The notes: generated by a model not told the origin, from the sequence alone. A stretch of 64,000 nt of DNA from Amaurobius ferox (GCA_951213105.1 OX578140.1:115800653-115864652), one strand, 5' to 3'; positions 47,517 through 59,332 are shown, numbered from the stretch's first letter. Program-made: numbers and translations.

Positions 47517-48970
47517 TCTATATATATAAAATTGAAAATATGTCTGTCTCTTTGTCCCGTCATCACAGGAGAACGGTTGAACCGAATTTGATGAAATTTT
47601 GAGGGTAGCCTGGGAATAGTTCTACTTAAAATTTAGTCCATGTTTGGAGTTTCTAGGATCAGTGATTCTTGAGATATTAGTAAAAAACAAAATTTTCGTT
47701 TGTCTCACCATCACGGGAGAACGGCTGAACCAAATTTGATGAAATTTTGTGGATGACCTTGAAATAGCCCTCCATAAATTTGGCTTAAGTTTCGAGTATC
47801 TAAGACCAGGGGTCGTCGATATATTTATGAAAAACGAAACTTTTACCTACGAGTTCTACTCTCTAACTCCGGGGTTTATCCAAACGAAAAGCTTGAAAAT
47901 CGTTTGAAAGTAAATTAAATTTAATCTCTGAGTTTGATGGGAGATTTTTTGCGCTAATTAGTCACTTTCTGAAAACATGAATTGTTTGAAACATGATTTA
48001 AAGGGGAAATCTGTCTCCATGGTATATTTAAAACAAATTTTTACTGAACTATGAAAAGTATAAAGAAATCAAAATGGTTATTTAATTTCGCAGTTGATGA
48101 GGAGGAATCTATCTTATATCATGTTACTCAGAAACGCAATTAAATTAAATCTGTCTGTTAATTTTAATAGTTATTTTTTCGATTTGAATAATAAATAAAT
48201 GGATATAAAAATATATTTTAGAAAAGAACGATTTGATTTTTCTTATACAGGCACTTTTAACTAGATAATATCAATTACGGTCTTCAGATTTAAACATTAT
48301 TATTATTGATATTTTCGGGGATTATTGATTCAGGGATTATTGCTTTTTTCAAGTTATTATGCCATTGTTTCATTAAGACAAAAATTGTTTAAACTCATTG
48401 TAAGTTGTACGAGTAATCTTCTGCAAATACACGGGTATATCTTCTAATCTACGAGAATATAAGTAGTATAGGTATATTGGCATATGTTTTGATATATATT
48501 GCCATTTGTTTTGATATATATTGGCATATATTGGAATCAATTACGACCTTCTGGCATAAAGATTACGGGTATTATTGATATTTTCAATTTATTGCGTCAT
48601 CTCTTTTATTTTGGCAAAGATTTTTGAGACTCATATTGTAATACGGGTAATCTTCTAATGTACTAATACAGGTTATATCTTCTAATATTCGAGTATATAA
48701 GTAGTACTGGTCCTATACAATTTTAATGTGTTCATTCTGTACATATTGATTCCATTCCATTTTTTATTTGTAAATTTGCTTACAAAAGGGGCCAGGATGT
48801 TTTATTCTTCAGATCTGCCCGTGAAGATAATGTTTCATAGTGAGAACAGATATTCTTAAAATTCTCTTTAGGAGCAATAAATTTAATATTTTAACAAAAT
48901 TTTCACATGATTGCGAATTATAAGTTTCTTTATATTATGTACTCCGTACGAAGAACGGGTATGCTGCTAG
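47517..48970 (+). mobile_element. Helitron-like family H, 1.45-kb copy
   Basis: Begins TCTATATATATAAAATTGAA at the very next base after the CTAG of the preceding composite, and ends CCGTACGAAGAACGG-GTATGCTG-CTAG (48967-48970)|T. Structure matches element A (leader, two ACGGCTGAACC blocks, TTACTCAGAAACGCAATTAA block, tail), with its own small TATTG(C/G)CAT...TTTTGATATATATTG duplication near 48475-48525. No coding capacity. Confidence 0.88.
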
Positions 48971-49600
48971 TTTAGTATATTTTTAATATGTATCTAAATA
49001 AACATGCAAGAATTTAAACTATCTTGACAAAATGATTTGTAATAATTTCTAAAGTAATTTATTATATGAATAATGCTTAGCAAACAATGAATATATGATT
49101 TTTATTTTAGGTATTAATTTTGACACCCCTTCGAAATAGTGTGCCAGGGAAAAATATACAACTCGCAATCCCCCTTAGAGACGTTACTACTTGAACCTGT
49201 ACATTATTAATTATATATTCTACTATAATTGTAGTATAAACGATAAAGGGCGATTACTCTCAGATAGAGAGATAATTATATTTAACAAAATGATAATAAA
49301 GAAATAATTATTTCCTTTATACGTTCTCACGTAAAAAGAAAAAGTAATAACAAAACAATCCCAAAATGGGAATTTTGACAATAAAATAACAGTGGTACAG
49401 TCAGCTACTGGAGAAAACAAATAAATATCGTAAAAATATAGGTTTCTCAGCGGAAATTCATTATTTATCAAATTTACCATCCTAGACTGCGATTATGCAT
49501 AATCTCCGGTAAATTTGATTAATTCAGAGCGATTTATCATATTTACCACTACGAACTGGTGAAATGCTTAATCACCGGTCAATGTGCTTAATTTGAAATA
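48971..49600. other. Spacer between Helitrons
   Basis: Unique AT-rich sequence without a recognised gene. The minus frame 49223-49480 (85 codons, hydrophobic) is not identifiable. Confidence 0.5.
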
Positions 49601-51026
49601 TCTATATAAATAAAATTGAAATTCTGTCTGTCTGTTTGCCGCGCAATCACGGGAGAACGGCTGAACCGAATTTGTTAAAAGTTTGTGGGTAGCCTGGAAA
49701 TAGTCCCACTTAAAATTTGGTCCATGTTTGGAGTTTTTACGATCAGTGGTTCTCGAGATATTAGTAAAAAACGGAATTTTTGTTTGTCTCATCATCACGA
49801 GAGAACGGCTAAACCGAATTTGATGAAATTTTGTGGATAGCCTTGAAATAGCCCTCCATAAATTTAACCTAAGTTTCGAGTATTTAAGTCTAAGGGTTAT
49901 CGAGATATTAATGAAAAACGAAACTTTTACCTAAGAGTTCTACTCTCTTACTCCGTGGTTTATCCAAACGAAAAGCTTTAAAATCGTTTGAAAGTGAATT
50001 AAAACTTTATCTTTGAGTTTGGTGGGAGATTTTTTGCGTTAATTAGTCGCTTTCTGAGAACATGAATTGTTTGAAACATGATTTAAATGGGAAATCTCTT
50101 TCCTCGGTTTATTTTTCACAAGCATTTACTGAGCTGAAGTATAAAGAAATCAAAATGGTTATTTAATTTTGCAGTTTATGAGAAATATTCTATCTTATAT
50201 TACGTTACTCAGAAACGCAATTAAATTAAATATGCCTGTTAATTTAAATTATTATTTTTTTCGATTTGAATAAAAAAGAGATGGATACAAAAATATATTT
50301 TAGGAAAGAACGATTTGATTTTTCTTATAGCATTTTTGACTGGATAATATCAATTACGGTTTTCAGGTTTAAACTTTATTATTATTGATATTTTCGGGGA
50401 TTATTGATTCAGGGATTATTGATGTTTTCAAGTTCACTGTTTTATTATGACAAAAATTGTTTAAACTCATATATTGTACGTTGTACGTGTAATCTTCAAC
50501 AAATACACGGATATATATTCTAATCTACTTGAATATAAGTAGTACAGGTATATTGGCATATGTTTGATATATATTGGCATATATTGGAATCAATTACGAC
50601 CTTCTGGTACAAAGATTACGGGGATTATTGATATTTTCAATTTATTACGTCATCTCTTTTATTTTGGCAAAGATTTTTGAGACTCATATTGTAATACGGG
50701 TAATCTTCTAATGTACTAATACAAGTTATATCTTCTAATATTCGCGTATATAAGTAGTACGGGTCCTATACAATTTTAATGCTTTCGTTTTGCATATATT
50801 GATTCAATTCCCTTTTTTCTTGTAAATTTGCTTACAAAAGGGGCCAGCTAGGATGTTTTATTCTTCAGATCTGCCCGTGAAGATAATTTTTCATAGTGAG
50901 AACATATATTCTTAAACTTCTCTTTAGGAGAAATAAATTTTATATTTTAACAGAATTTGCTTATGATTGCGAATTATAAGTTTCTTTATATTATATACTC
51001 CGTACGAAGAACGGGTATGCTGCTAG
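49601..51026 (+). mobile_element. Helitron-like family H, 1.43-kb copy
   Basis: A|TCTATATAAATAAAATTGAA start at 49601, short CTGT tract, leader blocks, and canonical end hairpin CCGTACGAAGAACGG, GTATGCTG, CTAG (51023-51026)|T. The flanking A and T are separated by exactly the element, with no target duplication. Non-autonomous. Confidence 0.9.
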
Positions 51027-51099
51027 TATGAATTTATCGAACTTATCAAAATGATAGGTAATGGTGCATAATAACCGCATTTATCACTTTTACCATAAT

Positions 51100-51173
<74 letters not shown>

Positions 51174-51432
51174 TAACTTGATTTCATTTTTTACATGCGT
51201 ATAGAAGCCCATTTCATACCTTGACCCCGGGTGTCAATTTCAATAGGTGCGCCTCAGTTTGGAGTTCATAGCAAGGATATCACCAAAAAAATTTCCCATT
51301 AATCTACGGACCACTCTAGTGTGCACCTATGGCCCATTCCTTAAAATTTTTCTTTTGGGGGGGTTATATATAGGGAAACATGTATGCATACATACATACA
51401 TACATAGTTTTGCGCTATTTAATAGTGTAGAT
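51027..51432. other. Spacer with (CA)n(TA)n
   Basis: Contains a compound (CA)n/(TA)n tract at about 51101-51172, a G run near 51356-51363 and a (CATA)n patch near 51385-51405. No gene recognised. Confidence 0.6.
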
Positions 51433-51860
51433 TACTTTCCTTTTTCCCTATGCACGCGAAAGTAAAACTTTATTCTTCATCAACTTCACCCTTTCGAACA
51501 ATAGACTATCTTTATTTATTTCCTTTTTTGTATCTTTTAAAAATCATAGGTAAACCCAAGCAAATATTTACCTAATTACCAATATCATGAAAAATCACCA
51601 CAAATTTTTCTAAACCGCAACCCCCCGCCTCAACTGCGTCCTACCATCACACGAAACTAGATAAAATTAAAAACCCTTTATCTATACTCCGTGGTAGTCC
51701 TGAAAATGAATGGGGGAATTCTTAGCACAAAATGCTATTCATTATCTGCTCGCGTAATTATATCCCTATTGACACAAATGGGAAAAAATAAGCTTATAAT
51801 AATTAAAGGATGGATAAATATTTAACTATGAATAATAAGTTGACGGAGCTGTTGGAAATA
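51433..51860 (+). repeat. Repeat R4, copy b, between two ACTTTCC hairpins
   Basis: Starts with ACTTTCC...GAAAGT hairpin (51433-51463), body collinear with 39439-39815 (CCAATATCATGAAAAATCAC, CTAAACCGCAACC, CCCTTTATCTATACTCCGTG, GGGGAATTC, TCCCTATTGACACAAATGGG), and followed by the ACTTTCC hairpin of C7. Confidence 0.65.
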
Positions 51861-51877
51861 TAGTTATTTATTTAATT

Positions 51878-52500
51878 TTACTTTCCTTCACTATGTGTGA
51901 ATGCATAGGGAAAGTATTTGAATCGGGTCGAAAATTGCAATTTGAGTTTTCAATGGAGCTGCACGTGCTGGGACCTTTAGAACACGAAAAATGTATGTTT
52001 GGCGTGACGTCTGTGTATGTGTGTGTGTGTACGTGCGTGTGTGTGTGCGTGTAATATATGTTCTCTTAAATAATATCTGTGTGCACAATGTATGTATCTA
52101 CTCTAATACAAAAACTATTTGACCAAATTTCATAATATTTTAAAGGCAAGTTACTTTTGGATTACCCTGGGGTTGATTCGATGGTGGTACAATTCGAGGT
52201 AAAAGAACCTACCTTTTCTGCGAAATGGCCCACAAAAATCGCATGCATCCCCTCTAGCTAAAAGGAATATTGACCAAATTTCACAAAATTTGGGAGGAAA
52301 GTCAATTGTGTGTTTTCCTGGTGTTGATAAGATTTGGGAACGATTAAGAAAAAAGAACCTTTCCGTTTTGCGAAATGGCCGCCAAAAATGGTTAAAATCT
52401 AAAATAACAAATTATGTATGCTCAAATGTATCAATTAAATGCTTATTTTTTACGTAATTTTATCTATTGAGTAGGAGAAATCGACTATAAAATTGTTACA
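51878..52500 (+). mobile_element. Family C repeat, diverged (copy C7)
   Basis: Hairpin ACTTTCCTTCACTATGTGTG / GCATAGGGAAAGT, GAATCGGGTCGAAAATTGCA, TTTTCAATGGAGCTGCACG, GTGACGTCTGTG, (GT)n, then CCAAATTTCA(C/T)AA and GCGAAATGGCC blocks repeated twice and the TTACGTAATTTT stretch. It resembles the copies at 62925-64000 more than C3/C4. The 3' end is lost. Confidence 0.7.
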
Positions 52501-52559
52501 GAAGGTATTTTTTCATGCAATATAGGTATCGGCTAATGGATGTTCTGTTCAGAAATACT

Positions 52560-53215
52560 AAATTAAACAACACTTACACGCACATAAGCATTGAAGGTTT
52601 CACCATGTTACTGTCATGATGGCACGACTCTTTGACTGCGCTTTCTAAATACATGTTTCAGATATTCCTAATGTCGATTCCTACTTTGGCAAACATTGAA
52701 GGTTTCACAATCTTACATTCCTGATGATACAACTCTTTGACTGTGCCTTCCATGTACATGTTTCATGTGTTGCTAATACTGATCCCTACTTTGATAAGCG
52801 TTGAAGGTCTCAGCATGTTACAGTCATGAGGATACGACTCTTTATCTAAGCATTCCATGTACATGTTTAATATGTTCCTAATGTCGATTCCTAACTTGAT
52901 AAACATCGCAGGTTTCACCATGTTACAGTCATGATAATACGACACTTTGTCTGCGCATTCCATGTACATGTTTAATGTGTTCCTAATGTCGATTCCTACT
53001 TTAATAAACATCACAGTTTTCACCATTTTACAGTCATGATGATGCGATACTTTGTTTAAGCATTCCATGTACATGTTTTCTGTGTTCCTAATGTCGATTC
53101 CTACTTTGATAAACATCTCAGGTTTCACCATGTTACAGTCATGATGATACGACACTTTGTCTGAGCATTCCATGCACGTGTTTCATGTGTTCCTAACGTC
53201 GATTCCTACTAATTA
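52560..53215 (-). repeat. 105-bp tandem repeat, about 6 units
   Basis: Equivalent positions recur at 52591, 52696, 52801, 52906, 53011 and 53116, an exact 105-bp period. Units are roughly 80-90% alike (GGTTTCACCATGTTACAGTC, CATTCCATGTACATGTTT, CCTAATGTCGATTCCTACTT). 105 bp is 35 codons, and one minus-strand frame stays open through the four central units. Confidence 0.95.
52763..53173 (-). CDS. Open frame of 35-residue repeats, unidentified
   Basis: 136 codons made of four units of the pattern MEC.DKVSYHHDCNMVKP, then MFIKVGIDIRNT and N(M)Y. Each keeps two Cys (MEC, HDC), His pairs before the Asp, and the IKVGIDIRN strand-like segment. The neighbouring units on both sides have TGA where the open units have Leu or Glu codons (after RNT), so the same frame continues but is stopped. 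No signal peptide or known domain seen. It could be a decayed repeat-protein exon or simply a satellite whose period is a multiple of three. Confidence 0.3.
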   Translation of the reverse strand: MECSDKVSYHHDCNMVKPEMFIKVGIDIRNTENMYMECLNKVSHHHDCKMVKTVMFIKVGIDIRNTLNMYMECADKVSYYHDCNMVKPAMFIKLGIDIRNILNMYMECLDKESYPHDCNMLRPSTLIKVGISISNT

Positions 53216-54439
53216 GATAATCCATTTATAACTTCACGATTGTTTTATTTTTCTATCTTTGTTGTCTTCTATCGTGTTTTATTTTTCTATACTATTCGAT
53301 TTGTCACTTATTTCGTTATTGCAACTTTTTAAATCATCTTGTTGGGTAGCTTCAATCACCTTTGATCGATCGGGAATGATAAATTTTCTTTAGATAGACA
53401 TATCGTTTACACTCATGAACCTTGAATAGTTATTGGGGTGCCCAAAGACTTCTTTCTGTGGGAATCTTGTAATTCGGAATTATTGTAATATTATTGGAAA
53501 TTCGAATTCCAGACTTTGACGGATTTTCACGTTTTGAATATTCTTGAAATTGAAACAATGTATTATTAGGTTGTATCAGAGTGTATATTTTACGTGTGTG
53601 TTTGAAAGACGTTATATATCTATATCAATAAAATACATAGTGCCATTCAATCAAAATTTAATGCAACTATTGAAGACCGTCAATGCTGAAATCTTATTGA
53701 TTTTAAAAGAGATCGAAGAACCAATGTACAATATTGCCACATGTTTTATTAATGTCATCTAATGATATAAAAATAAAAATAAATGATTTTAAGTTAAAAA
53801 TGAAGCTCGTACATAACGAAATTGCAAGGGAAATGATAAATATTTGTTATAACCGATATTATCAATAACCGATAAAATATTTAGGTATGAGGTTAACAAT
53901 AAGAATAACTTGCTCCTGCTCACGTATTGTGATATTGTGAAACAAAAATTCATTATAGTACAGTTGAACTGCATTAATTGTTTATTTACGTTGTATAAAA
54001 TTTATAACATTCTTTAGTATATCTAAATTTATAATGCATTTGAATATAAGTGTTTCTATTGCATCCAAATTGTCACTAACGTTGTGGTGAGCTCCGAAAT
54101 AGTCACAAAAATTTTGAAAAGTAACCATAGCAATTTTTGACGATATCTTCCATATTTTTGAATATTTTTCTTTCTCTTTCGATTCGAATTTATCAGAACG
54201 TATTATTATTAGCAGCTGTAGCATAGATGGCATTATCGGTCTTTTGTGCTTCTGTTTGAACGCAATCACACTTACAGCCTAAACATCAAAATTATAAACC
54301 ACCTGGGAAAACTCCTATTTTAACATAACCCATTCCCTATTGAATCATCTTCATACACAGAATCAGACATACATGATTGCTGGATTTCTTCTAAAAACCT
54401 AGCTTCTTCCTAGCTTCTTTTTTACTATTTGCGAATAAA
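53216..54439. other. Non-genic stretch
   Basis: No gene recognised. Frames at 53544-53762(+) and 53982-54269(-, 95 codons, lysine-rich) have no known similarity and composition like the surroundings. Confidence 0.5.
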
Positions 54440-54790
54440 CAGATTCAGGCAGTACCTCTAGGCCACCTTGAGTGGTTTATGCCAGCTGAGGGATGGAGGA
54501 CCAAAGGGGTTATATCCGCAATCAGGCGAGACTGCGACCAGGGGGGCGAAATCAGTGAAACCAGTCACCGGACGGGTGCCGGAAGATGGTCCCGTAGAGA
54601 CTCGACTGCAGTCGTCTACTGATCTGGAGCTACGTCACAAAGGCCAGTCACTCATCTCCACCTGTAAAGAACCTGCTTGATGGGAGTAATCAACAGATTT
54701 GTTTACCCCCAGGAAAGGATGACCAACGTTATAAGGGACTAAGATCCATTCACAACCCTCTTGGCCGGAGGGGGGGGGGGCTATTTGAGG
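54440..54790 (+). mobile_element. GC-rich segment, probably LINE 5' region
   Basis: A sharply GC-rich island with frames but no clear protein, ending in a G run (about 54766-54780) and directly followed by a LINE C-terminal frame. GC-rich leaders are common in non-LTR retrotransposons, so this may be the 5' untranslated region of the same element after an internal deletion. The 70-codon frame 54468-54680 is likely incidental. Confidence 0.35.
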
Positions 54791-54845
54791 ATAAACAGGA
54801 CATCAGCCATCATTTAAAAATTCAGAGGCAATTATTATGTCAGCA

Positions 54846-55101
54846 ATAATCTCTTACATGATTCAGTACATGGTCTCTTACATGGTATTTCTGGTGATAT
54901 AGGATCTCCGAAACATTTCGTATTTGATTGCGAACTTACAAAGAACTATCACCTTAAAAGGCCCAGTAGACAACATATGTCAATATTTGCCAAAAACCTT
55001 CTGGGTAATAGCTGGGCTAAACAGAGAATAAAATCTATAATTCAATTCCTAGAGGAAAATGAACATATCCTGAGAATTATTACTGTGAATAATTACTGGT
55101 A
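54846..55101 (+). pseudogene. Non-LTR retrotransposon ORF2, C-terminal end
   Basis: The plus frame reads a degenerate HGLLHG, then GSPKHFVFDCELTKNYHLKR, a helical AKQRIKSIIQFLEENEHIL and ends NNYW, stop at 55101. The order (HG-P/L-..YL, [gap of the Cys motif], DH..F.CP.T..FHL, then two helices) is the tail that follows RNase H in I/R1/Jockey-type LINE polyproteins. The reverse transcriptase and most of RNase H are absent. Confidence 0.65.
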
Positions 55102-55660
55102 ACCCCCAAACATTCGCTCTTTTTGCATATTTATTTGTAGTACTTGTAAATTGTGTTATAAATACTGCAATCAAATTAATTTTAAATTTACATTTATTTT
55201 AATCATTGCAAATATCATTCTATGTGTCAATATAGTATTGAAAGCCATGGTAACCTGTGAGAGGTGTATGTATATGTTGTATATATAGTTTTGTATGTAT
55301 GTATGTTTGCATAAGTAGTTTTGTATATTCGTATATATTTTGTACATATATATATATATATATATATATCGTTGACAATTATTCGTGGTATTTTGTATAT
55401 GTAATAACCAATTTTAGAAATATTTTTATATACATAGTTGCTCCCTGTTCTGCACATAAGTGCTTATGGATGTGAAATATTTGTGAAATACTAGTTATAT
55501 CTAGCATAGACAAACATATTGTATATAATTGTTTATATTTTTTATCTTGGCATTAAGTTTTGATTTCTGGTTTTGGCAGATATTCCTCCACCATAGGCTG
55601 TAATTACTGTAAACCTTCGGGTCGGTGCCTATAGGTGGTTAATCTGTTAATCTGTTACGT
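55102..55660 (+). mobile_element. LINE 3' untranslated tail
   Basis: Continues from the ORF stop. Includes (GTAT)n and (TA)n tracts (about 55265-55368), then CCACCATAGGC and GCCTATAGGTGG, an inverted pair with a loop of about 35 nt, and ends in the tandem TTAATCTG TTAATCTG, which fits LINEs that terminate in short tandem repeats rather than poly(A). Confidence 0.5.
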
Positions 55661-56635
55661 GATTGAGTAGCATCTGTCGATCAGTGAAGGTCCAATAATA
55701 AACTTTAAGCATTTCCTAATGCCCATCTCTAAAAGATTTGAAGTTGCATTGAACGAAAACGACTCCATTCAATGTTGTTCAACTTTGTGTTCGTCGCATG
55801 AACAACACAATTATCAATCTAAATAATAAAGTGAATGTTTAGTCTTTCTGCCAAAGGCTTTTAGTGGAGTAGTGTTATATCAACGTATCTGGGGATGAGT
55901 CATTACGAAAATAATTGTTGCTTTTGTGAACGTGCTTTTGCAACAAGAAGTCCTTGAAAAAATATTTTTCTTAACCTCTCCCACACTAAAATTTAATATC
56001 CGATGTAAAGGCATCTAATTGTTCGCTATAAGTAATATGTTTACATTATAAAATGCTGCAAATTAAGGTGACAAAAAAAAATTAGGAACAGCCGATACAT
56101 CGTTACATCCGAGCTCGTTATAAGTGGGCTTTACCGTAAGTGTAAGTTTTCATTATTCTGTTAAAATATGCACTCAACTATACTGAACGATAAAGAAATA
56201 CAACTGCACTGTAGAAATCTGAAAGTAGTATTGTACAATAAATTATATACAATAGCCCCCCCCCCCTTATTCTCTATCCTCGGTTTCATTTACCCACTCT
56301 CAATTTCTGTCCGAAAGTATTAAATGGATATTTCCAGAAATAAGCAATTCAGAACTTTTGAATTTTTCAATTGCACTCAATTGCAGTTCTGCAAATCATT
56401 CATTTTTGAAGCAATAACATTCATCAAAGGTGCAAAGGGTGGATAAAAACCATAAACTGTAAATGCCGGATAGAAGACTTACGAAATGAAGTTGTAAATG
56501 ATTTTAAAGGCTTTCTGGGGAAAGATGTGGGAAGTTAGGTAAATCCTTTACATAGCAAGACAGGTTGGTGGAGAAAGGTTTGTCGACATACTTGGTGAGA
56601 ATGGAAAATATCATATTGAAGGCCATCGAGAAGTC
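55661..56635. other. Non-genic stretch
   Basis: No gene recognised. A run of C lies near 56255-56266. Confidence 0.5.
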
Positions 56636-56934
56636 TTAATTAGCCTTTTTGGTTACGGGTGGGACAGCGTAAATCTCAAACTAAGAACCTTCCATAAAGA
56701 CAGATTTTTGACATACCCTATCCCAAACAGTTCGATCTCCCTTTGCAGGCATTGGCGTCAGTGGAAACCAACTGGCGTCAATGGCGTCAATGGACGCACT
56801 TATATTCAATTGGACGCCAATGCCTGCAAAGGGAGATCAAACGGTTTGGGATAGGGCATGTCAAATACCTGTCTTTGTGAGAAGTTCTTCCTTTGAGATT
56901 AACGCTGTCCCACCCGCAAGCAAAAGGTTAATGA
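56636..56934. mobile_element. Fold-back element, about 125-bp arms
   Basis: Left arm 56636-56760 pairs with right arm 56812-56934 at roughly 80-85% identity (CGGGTGGGACAGCGT, AAAGACAG, GACAT(A/G)CCCTATCCCAAAC, GATCTCCCTTTGCAGGCATT). The 51-bp loop repeats GGCGTCAAT. Ends lie in TTAAT text (CTTAATTAG / GTTAATGAG), so a TTAA-type target is possible but not proven. Non-coding. Confidence 0.75.
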
Positions 56935-57804
56935 GGAATTGAAATAACTTATTAAAGTCATCTACAGAGAAAGATGAAGATTAAGAAACTGAAATTAATC
57001 CATCAAAGTGTTTATTATAAAAATTGCTGACGTGTTTCAAATTGCAGAGATACTAAAGCACAAAATTATGGAATAAGATCTAAGGATTATGGATATGATA
57101 TGGAATGCAGCATTAAAGTCACCTGTATGATCTTCGAGGATTACAATCCCGGAATCAACACTTTGATAAATTAAAAAAATACAACAATTCCTGACAACAC
57201 TAAAATAAAAGGGTACTTGGAATTTTTTTTTTACATGTTATTATCCGGAAAAGCCCCAAATGTACAACTGAGCATTAAAGAATTCTGCTGTAAATCTTAT
57301 ACATCATTTTTTCACTGTTAAAGAAATACATTTATTGTATTATGTAGTGATAGACATGTGCTGCCCGAATCAGAATATGTTTTGTTTATCTACTGCTCTT
57401 TTTATAAGAGGTATTTTAAGGGATTCATAGTTCAATGAGAATAACCATAAACAAGCATATATGCATAGACACTACGGCTCTCCATGAGGATGCGGGATTC
57501 ACGCATATCCACTTCTTTTTTTGTTGACTTACAATTTACAGAATGTATGAGAAGTTGATTCTCATGCGCCTAAAACTCTAACTGTATTTTTGCTGATTAC
57601 ATAATAAGCATTGCCAAATACATAAAATATCAAGGTTAATTTTTAAAAGTGTGAAACGTAAATGAATGCTATTATTGAAAAAACAAATTATGTAAGAAAG
57701 GGATGAAATTCCTTGCATTCTCAAATAATATCGTTCTTTTTGGATAAATTGTTGACGCATTTAGAAAAATGTGATTCTTTTAAAGTGCTAGATTTCATAA
57801 TATA
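56935..57804. other. Non-genic stretch with C-like 3' relic
   Basis: At about 57323-57380 ATACATTTATTGTATTATGT, ACATGTGCTGCCCGAATCAG resembles a decayed family C 3' end. Otherwise no gene or repeat recognised. Confidence 0.45.
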
Positions 57805-59128
57805 CTAGCCGAATACCCGTTGAAAATCAACGGTCTCGCAATAAGCAACCCCTGAATAATGTAAATTTTTGAATAATTCGAGTTTCATATTCTTTCGTCA
57901 AATCGAATATTTTGGTATGCAGAATCCCCTACAGAAGAAAATATTGGAAAACATTAATTGCACACTTTCTTCCTTTCAAACCATCTACCGCACACCAAAT
58001 GTGAAGTCTCTATCCCATCGCGAAACATGTCTTTTCTATCACTTCACCTTTCGAACGTTTTTCTGTGTAGCACCCCCTTAAAAGAACATTTCTGAAGAAC
58101 CGTATTCATCTTGGATTTTTTATTAAATGATTAGTCCATATGCTAAATGTCAAGCTTATATCACATAGTAAAGGAGGCTTTTTTCATTTGTTCGTTAAAT
58201 CGAATATTTTAGTGAGGGGAACCTTATACAATAGCAAATGTAGGAAAATTGAAATTTCACACGTTCTTCCTTTCCAACTATTTAACCGTACCAATTACAC
58301 CAAATTTAAAGTCTCTATCTCATCAGGGGGCATGCTTTTTCTATCATTTCACCTTCTGAAAATTTTTGTGTGAAGTACCAACCCCATTAAATATACATTT
58401 TTGAAAAACTTCATTCTTCTTGGATTTTCAATCAAATGATTAGCCCATATACCAAATATCAAGCCTCAATCGCGTTTTAAAAGGGGCGTTTCTCCATATT
58501 CCGAAAATCGAACATTTTGGAGTGCGACTCCCCCTAAAGTAGAAAATATTTGAAAACTGAAATTGTACACTTTCTTTTCTCCAAACTATTTACCCGTACA
58601 CCAACTTTGAAATCTCCATCTCCTCCCGAAGAAGGATTTTGTTAATTCACCTTTCGAGTGTTATTCTCTGGAGCACCCTCTTAAACGAACATTTTTGAAG
58701 AACTGTATTCGTCTTATGTGTTTTCATCAAATGATTAGACCATATACCAAATTTCAAGCCTCTATCAAGTTTTAAAGGAGACGTTTCTCAATTGTTTGGC
58801 AAATCGAACATTTTGGTGTGCAGCACCATCTTAAGCAGAAAATATTGAAAATCTGAACTAACACACCTTCTCCCTTTCGAACAATTTACCTATACACCAA
58901 ATTTAAAGTCTCTATCTTATCGCGAAGCATGCTTTTCTATCATTTCACTTTTCGGACGTTTTGGTGTGGAGCACCCTCTTTTCAGAACATTTTCGAATAA
59001 TACGACTTTTCGAGGGGAGTTTTATTGAGCGATCGACCAGTGTACCAAATTGCATGTGTCTATCTATACGGGAAGTGCCTAAAAAGCTTACAGACGGACA
59101 GACGCACACTTGGCAATTAGTATATAGA
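57805..59128 (-). mobile_element. Second Helitron-like family, 1.32 kb
   Basis: On the minus strand: A|TCTATATACTAATTGCCAAG start (59128), GTCTGTCCGTCTG, and end hairpin CCGTTGA-TTT-TCAACGG, 8 nt GTATTCGG, CTAG (57805-57808)|T. The hairpin-CTAG spacing and the GGGTATNCNGCTAG end equal family H. The body is about four diverged direct units of about 300 bp (AAATCGAATATTTT(G/A) at about 57899, 58198, 58505, 58800), each with a C(A/T)CTTTCTTCCTTTC-like and an ACCAAAT(G/T)(T/A)(G/A)AAGTCTCTAT block. No coding capacity. Confidence 0.88.
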
Positions 59129-59229
59129 TATTCGGAATTATCCCATGATATAAATATTTTAAAATATCGTATTAGAATTTGAGACAAGACAATTCCCCTT
59201 GGCATGTGTTTTCTATATTAATATTTCTA

Positions 59230-59235
<6 letters not shown>

Positions 59236-59324
<89 letters not shown>

Positions 59325-59332
59325 TATATATA
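59236..59332. repeat. (TA)n microsatellite
   Basis: About 45 TA units, interrupted once near 59317 (ATAATA), running into the left arm of the large hairpin. Confidence 0.95.

Noticed and set aside
54468..54680. 70-codon plus frame in the GC-rich block
   Set aside because: No domain, and position fits an untranslated leader; stop codons are rarer by chance in GC-rich DNA.
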